From contig JAUPFP010000015.1 of NCBI GenBank assembly GCA_036925085.1, forward strand, positions 3,047,926-3,111,925: a stretch of DNA of 64,000 bases, read 5' to 3'. The notes under the pieces are model-generated. The model was not told the DNA's origin and made no database searches. It saw only the letters and a list, made by a program, of their open reading frames with translations. Within the stretch, counting starts at the first letter, position 1, and every line of letters begins with the position of its first letter. The stretch comes from Brachycybe producta. Taxonomy: Eukaryota > Arthropoda > Diplopoda > Playtdesmida > Andrognathidae. A program made the position numbers and the translations under genes. Shown one piece after another: positions 59,164 through 64,000 of the stretch.

Positions 59164-60767
59164 TCCACTGAAAAGTTTAGCTTGTTTAGAGCTATGTAAA
59201 GGTGGCGTCATCTATTGGCTACCCTCAGCCTTTTTTTTCATGGACTGCTTCTCGAAGTCTTTAAGTTGAGCTTCCTCTATATATTTATCTTGCTTTCTGA
59301 TATTATTTTTCATCTTTTTCTTAAATGCGATTTACATGTACAAAATATGGGTACCTACCTATGTTTCTCATTTTCTAACAACATTTTAAGCTGGTTTGAC
59401 AGTTTTCATCATTTCTATTAGTATAAAATCGATTATTGGAATCATTTATCATCATTCATACAAAAGAGAACTTAAGTCTGGGGGGGGCGATGGGCTCATT
59501 GTGTTTATTATGTTGGGAGTCTTTAACCAACTTGTGAAGATTCCAATCAAACCTCAAACTTCCTTTAAGAGAAGAAGTATTACAACTCAGCATCTTAGAA
59601 AGGTTCTTAGAATGTTGTTCACTGTTACATGAGAGGGTACACATTGATTTGATTGATTTGATCAAAGTAACACTTGCTGACAATTCTAGTTTGATTATCA
59701 GACTACATGTAGAGTTTCTTGCTAGCAAGGTTTTTTTTTTCTTTTTGTCTTCTTAGTTTGACATACAATTCTGATGGCAGCAACTAATTTTTTTAGTCAA
59801 TACATAATAAGTGCCAGGTTCGCTAGGATGTCTGCTTGCATAATGTACATACCAGATTAGATAACATTGATGGTGTTTGAAAGAAAATGACTGTTTCTTG
59901 TGCACCAAAAATGTTAATTTTGCTAATCAGAAGAGCAATGTTGTATACAACTGGGGTTTTAACTATGTTAATTTTAACTGGGTTGTGCAACTGTGTGTTT
60001 CATCACGTTTTGTTGCTCAACAACTTTTTTCAACTTGTGGGATTTGTTGCCAAACGTTGACTAAACCTCGTTTACCAGTGATTAAATTCATAAGCCTTTT
60101 TTTCTTTCAATATTGTTGTTTATCAATGAATTTGTTTCTCATTTCCACTACAAAAATTAATTGCAGTTACATAACCAAGGTTATAGTTAATTTGAGGCAA
60201 GTTATAAGTGCTAACTTTTTGTGTTTTCATTTTTAAGACCTGTGATTAAATTATTTTGTGTCACTTCCTGTTTGGTTTCATTTCCTGTTAAACAGTTGTG
60301 CATCTTTTTGTGTGAAATTTTCACTCTTCATTCAAAAATTGTGTGCTTACACTATTCGCCATTGTTGTTTTAGGCTGAATTTGTTTTAAAACAGGAATTG
60401 ACATATTTAACCATTCAATAATGTGGTTAACCATTTTTGTAAGAATGCAGTTGAGTTAACTTAATTATTCAGAAATTTAATTATGGTTAATGTAACCACA
60501 TTTGTTTCCACTAGAAATCTAACTTGAGGTTAACTTTTTAAACAGCAGTTAATTTTTGTAACTGGAAGTGGAGTTACATTGTTGCTGAAAAAATTCTTCT
60601 AAATTTATCAACTTGAATAATAGGCCCTCATGTTATAGAATTTAATAGAAATACCATGTTTTTGTCTCAATTTATTCAAAACGTCACTAACATTTTGTGA
60701 TTTATTTGAAGTAAATCTATCATTTATACTTAAAAAGTCTAAGGTATTTATTTACTTTTTAAGTTTT

Positions 60768-61073
60768 ATACCTAGTACACACGTGATAATTTAAATGCAT
60801 TTAAATAATAAACGTGTTCTACAGAGCCCTGTGAAGAACAAACAAACAATATGTCGAATTAGATTTATTCAGTTAATATATCTGAAAATAATTGAGTTAA
60901 TACTTAAATATAATATATAAACTATTGACATTAAAATATTGATTTAGTAATTCAATTTAAAATATTAATAATAAAGTCAATTTTTATTTGGTTCATGTCC
61001 TTAACTGGATTCCGTATATTTCATCTAAACACATTGAATTTGAATTCATTTAACTCATGTGTGTACAAGGTAT
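60768..61073 (-). mobile_element. ACCTTGTACAC family F, copy 5 (inverted)
   Basis: Reverse-complement orientation: TACCTAGTACACACGTGATA at the left and CATGTGTGTACAAGGTA at the right. ACTGGATTCCGTATATT in the body matches the other copies. TATA lies outside both ends. Confidence 0.9.
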
Positions 61074-61189
61074 ATTATACCTTGTATATTTTTTTTACTT
61101 TTAAACATTGCCTTACTTTTAAGTTATGCTTATATCTTTTATTATTTCTACAAAATAGTAACATTTAAGACGGTTTTTGAACAGCTGTT

Positions 61190-61450
61190 TTTTTTCTAAG
61201 ACTGATTACTCCAGTTTTCAGGAGCAAAAATTAAGAGAAACTAGAAAGTGTTTTGAGAAAATAGAAGGACAGTTTCAATCACTTGAAGGTATTGTCATGT
61301 TGATATATTTCAAATTTAAGCATCTTCTTAAAGTTTTGTCATTTTCAAACTTAGATAAAAAAAAAGCTTTTTTTTGAAAGATATCAACTTCGAAAATAGC
61401 ATTAATTGATTTAGCTAACTTAGTTTTCTAAACGATATTTCATATAGTTC
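61190..61450. repeat. dispersed element, family K, copy 4
   Basis: AGGAGCAAAAATTAAGAGAA, ACTAGAAAGTGTTTTGAGAA and TTGTCATGTTGATAT match the 21890 copy. The returning arm is only partly preserved. Confidence 0.6.
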
Positions 61451-62181
61451 GAAATGCAGTAACAGATTAAAAATCACTTTAATTCCTTTGATTTTGGTAG
61501 TAATGGCATTTGCTTGACTTTTTTTTTTAAACGCATTGAACCCACACAAACGTGCCTTTTCAAAATTGTTTCAGTTAAAATTCAAAAGTCTCTCATTCCA
61601 TTAAGACAATTTATTAAACTGAATAAGTTGACCGATTTTAATTGAATATGCATGCATAATGTGCATAGTCATACATTGTAACAATTTATATGGAAAATAG
61701 GGGTGGGGGAAGGGAAGGGGAGAGAGATGAAATTGAATTTCAGCAGTGAATGGCATCATGGCAACCGGACGGTAGGAAGTTAGAAATTATGATTGGACGA
61801 AATATTTACGATGGTTTTTTTCTCTCTCTTTCTCTTCCTTTTCTATACAGTGAAAAACCATAGCAATAATTGTGATTTGCCGTTTTGATAGGTTACTTTT
61901 ATATACATATATATAAGCTTCCTAACGACGTGAAGAAGGGGGAAAAAATCTATAATCCAATAGTAGATTTGATTTGATCATTGATGGTGTCAGATGATGT
62001 CTTCATATTATAACAGTGGTCTTATATATTATATATTGCATAGTTTTGCAATGGGTACAAGGTGGTTCACAAACTTATAATACTGCCTTTTTACAGTGTC
62101 ATTATTTGAATCTTAACTTTTTAAAACATTCAAATATTCAAAATATTCTACTGAAAATGTAAAAAGAGGTCCGGTTATTTT

Positions 62182-62486
62182 AAGAGCTCAATGAAGTTTT
62201 TTCTTCCGAAAACTGTTGTTTCAGAGTGGTAAATCGGAGTACTCTGAAATAATATTTTTAACATTATTTCAGAAAGTACTCCGGAAAAATAGGCTCTGAA
62301 ATACTATAGGGAATCTAGGGAAATGCAACACTGCAATGGTAAGGGTGACCATGTGCCGACAGCAACATAGGGCACAATTGCTTTTGTTTTCAGAGTTTTC
62401 ATTATGCTATAGGCTGAAAATTATTTTCTGAGTTCCATTTTGTGGAATTTATGTTTTTGGAAAAAGTTCTTTTCATTGAGCTCTAG
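62182..62486. mobile_element. inverted-repeat MITE (AGAGCTCAATGAA)
   Basis: AAGAGCTCAATGAAGTTTTT on the left pairs with TTCTTTTCATTGAGCTCTAG on the right. An inner hairpin, GAGTACTCTGAAATAATATT / ATTATTTCAGAAAGTACTC, lies in its left third. Confidence 0.82.
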
Positions 62487-62589
62487 CAAGGCCCTTTACT
62501 TTAGTCAGACCACTGTTACAATATTTTTGACCAAGTTGAAATCATGTTCGAGTTAATCTAATACATGAAATAGAAAAGGTACAGCATAT

Positions 62590-62985
62590 ATATGTAGGGC
62601 TGCAAGATTTGTTAAAGGTAAATTTACATGTATTCCTGACAGTGTTAATCCTCATGCTGGGGGAACTTAATGCGAATCCCTAGCACTTAAGCATAGCCGT
62701 GCCCTTCTTGAGCTGTTGCTAGCTGCAAAAGAACAACAGACCATTGTTAGATGGAATTCTTACTAGAAACCCCTGTATAAGTAGACATGGTCGTCCAAAG
62801 CTTATTAAAGAAATAAAAGCTAGAATTTTGATGCCATATTCGTGGTCTTTCTTTCCAAATGTATGGAATTCTCTTCCAGTACATAGTTCTGTTTTAGGAC
62901 GAATTCAATTTGATGCTGATGTCTAAACCTTATCTAAATGACAACCACTTATGGATTGAAAATTATTTCCCCCTGCCACATGGCT
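62590..62985 (+). mobile_element. non-LTR retrotransposon ORF2 C-terminal remnant
   Basis: Plus-strand pieces in two frames read RAARFVKGKFTCIPDS, then CESLALKHSRALLELLL, then HGRPKLIKEIKARI and WSFFPNVWNSLPVHSSV to a stop at about 62926. This follows the known order at the end of CR1/L2/Jockey-like ORF2 proteins (AARFV, SLxxRR/SRAL, SFFPxxxxxWNSLP). Frameshifts between the pieces show it is dead. A short 3' UTR with CCCTGCCACATGGC leads into a simple-repeat tail. Confidence 0.85.
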
Positions 62986-63187
62986 TTCTATGACTAAAAA
63001 ATATGACTAAAAACATGACTAAAAACATGACTAAAAATATAACTAAAAAATATAACTAAAAAATATAACTAAAAAATATAACTAAAAAATATAACTAAAA
63101 AATATAACTAAAAAATATAACTAAAAAATATAACTAAAAAATATAACTAAAAAATATAACTAAAAAATATAACTAAATTATAACTAA
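62986..63187 (+). repeat. retrotransposon 3' tail, (ATATAACTAAAAA)n
   Basis: Tandem copies of ATATAACTAAAAA (13 bases), preceded by ATGACTAAAA variants, follow directly after the ORF2 remnant. The gradient from TGACTAAAA to TATAACTAAAAA fits slippage-driven growth of an element tail after insertion. Confidence 0.88.
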
Positions 63188-64000
63188 AAAAAGTCTTAAG
63201 CTTTTTTTTTTTGGTTTATAATCGACTAAGTTATCTAACTTATATTCATGTCCGGTTTTTATTCTCGTATCTTCTCCGAGAATGAAAAAAGAAAAATAAT
63301 AATATTGCAAACAATGAAAATTATCTATTAGATCGCAATGTGTGTGTGTCACCATGTTAAAAATACATATTTTTTTTGGGGGGGGGGCACAAAAAAAAAC
63401 TTTCTTCTGTGTTGCAATAAAGGAAGTTGGAATCGTAATATAAATGTAAAACAGACCCCCCAAAAAAATCTTGTTGTCGTTATCATAATATTTAAGGTCC
63501 TGTTTAGTATCTTTAAAAAATCTTTTTTACGTATAAATAGAATATTCTTTTTAGGAGACGCGCGCGCTTCAAATTCATTTTAAGTAGTTTATTTTCTAAA
63601 CAAGACAAACACTATTAGATATGCATTGTCTATTGTATATATCGTTAACGTAAAATGTAGATCGTCTAAGCAAAAAAAAAACACACACACAGCCATACAC
63701 CATTAGCCTACATAATTGGTACCCTGTCAATTTTTGTGAAAGGCGCCATTATTATTGACGTTGTCCAAAAAAATACTTGTCTACATTAAGTCTGAGCTCA
63801 TTTTCATGAAGTACATACATATATACAAGTATATGTTCGATTTTTGAACCTTAAAAATGAGTATTTGTTGTAACGTAACGGTTTTGGCTCTGCAGAAGTC
63901 TCTAGCCTACCTAGATATGGATTTGGCACACAATTACTAATTTATACTAGACTATATATATGTATGTATATAAAGGCCATGTCTTTGTGGTGGTGGTAAT

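Noticed and set aside
59877-60236. 119-codon plus-strand frame rich in Phe, Cys, Asn and Ile
   Set aside because: No recognisable domain or splice context; composition matches chance frames in T-rich DNA, and the region has palindromic GTTAACT-type words suggesting a repeat.

Overview
This is AT-rich, repeat-dense, gene-poor animal genomic DNA. It has no bacterial gene organisation. The only host gene I can support is a minus-strand member of the Cys-loop (pentameric ligand-gated) receptor family. Three short exons with correct splice sites join in frame: 52028-52107, 23402-23469 and 18411-18637. Together they encode about 125 residues of the extracellular ligand-binding domain of a GABA-gated chloride channel, most like the invertebrate RDL / GABA-A beta type. 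The exon phases and the 68-base middle exon match the family's conserved gene structure. The signal peptide, the Cys-loop, the membrane segments and the intracellular loop are not found in the window and should lie on both sides of it. Most of the 64 kb is therefore intron: over 18 kb, 4.8 kb, 28.6 kb, and up to 11.9 kb of intron or upstream DNA.

The rest is mainly small non-autonomous DNA transposons (MITEs), many of them nested. (1) An ACAGGC-ended foldback superfamily, with at least ten copies in several subfamilies, makes 9-base target duplications; the clearest sites are 20245-20589, 28870-29068, 34131-34323 and 36828-37033. (2) A TAGGCTTGCC-ended, hAT-like family has perfect 8-base duplications at both copies (6038-6237 and 39600-39809). 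(3) A hairpin family of about 310 bases sits between TA dinucleotides (full copy 40748-41058, six copies in all). (4) A family of about 305-316 bases beginning ACCTTGTACACAC has five copies. (5) Single or low-copy inverted-repeat elements include one at 30847-31084 with 62-base perfect arms. (6) A 1-kb pogo-like element lies at 15511-16542. Three decayed non-LTR retrotransposon 3' ends are present (11985-12332, 46240-46550, 62590-63187), along with tRNA-like SINE heads.

Tandem DNA includes many (AT)n, (CT)n and (GA)n tracts, a 22-base minisatellite at 14480-15030, three 192-base repeats inside a 1.7-kb inverted-repeat element at 42808-44532, and a 36-base repeat at 47343-47490. Each of the four units of that last repeat contains a full match to the CTCF core consensus.

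The organism looks like a marine invertebrate. Frequent TAGGCCTA-like words hint at a deuterostome such as an echinoderm, but the phylum cannot be fixed from this sequence. The strongest leads are the nested transposons with intact target duplications, the CTCF-like array, the NRF1-like palindromes in transposon ends and the 124-base AT palindrome at 56219-56342. I found no sign of a new enzymatic or defence system.
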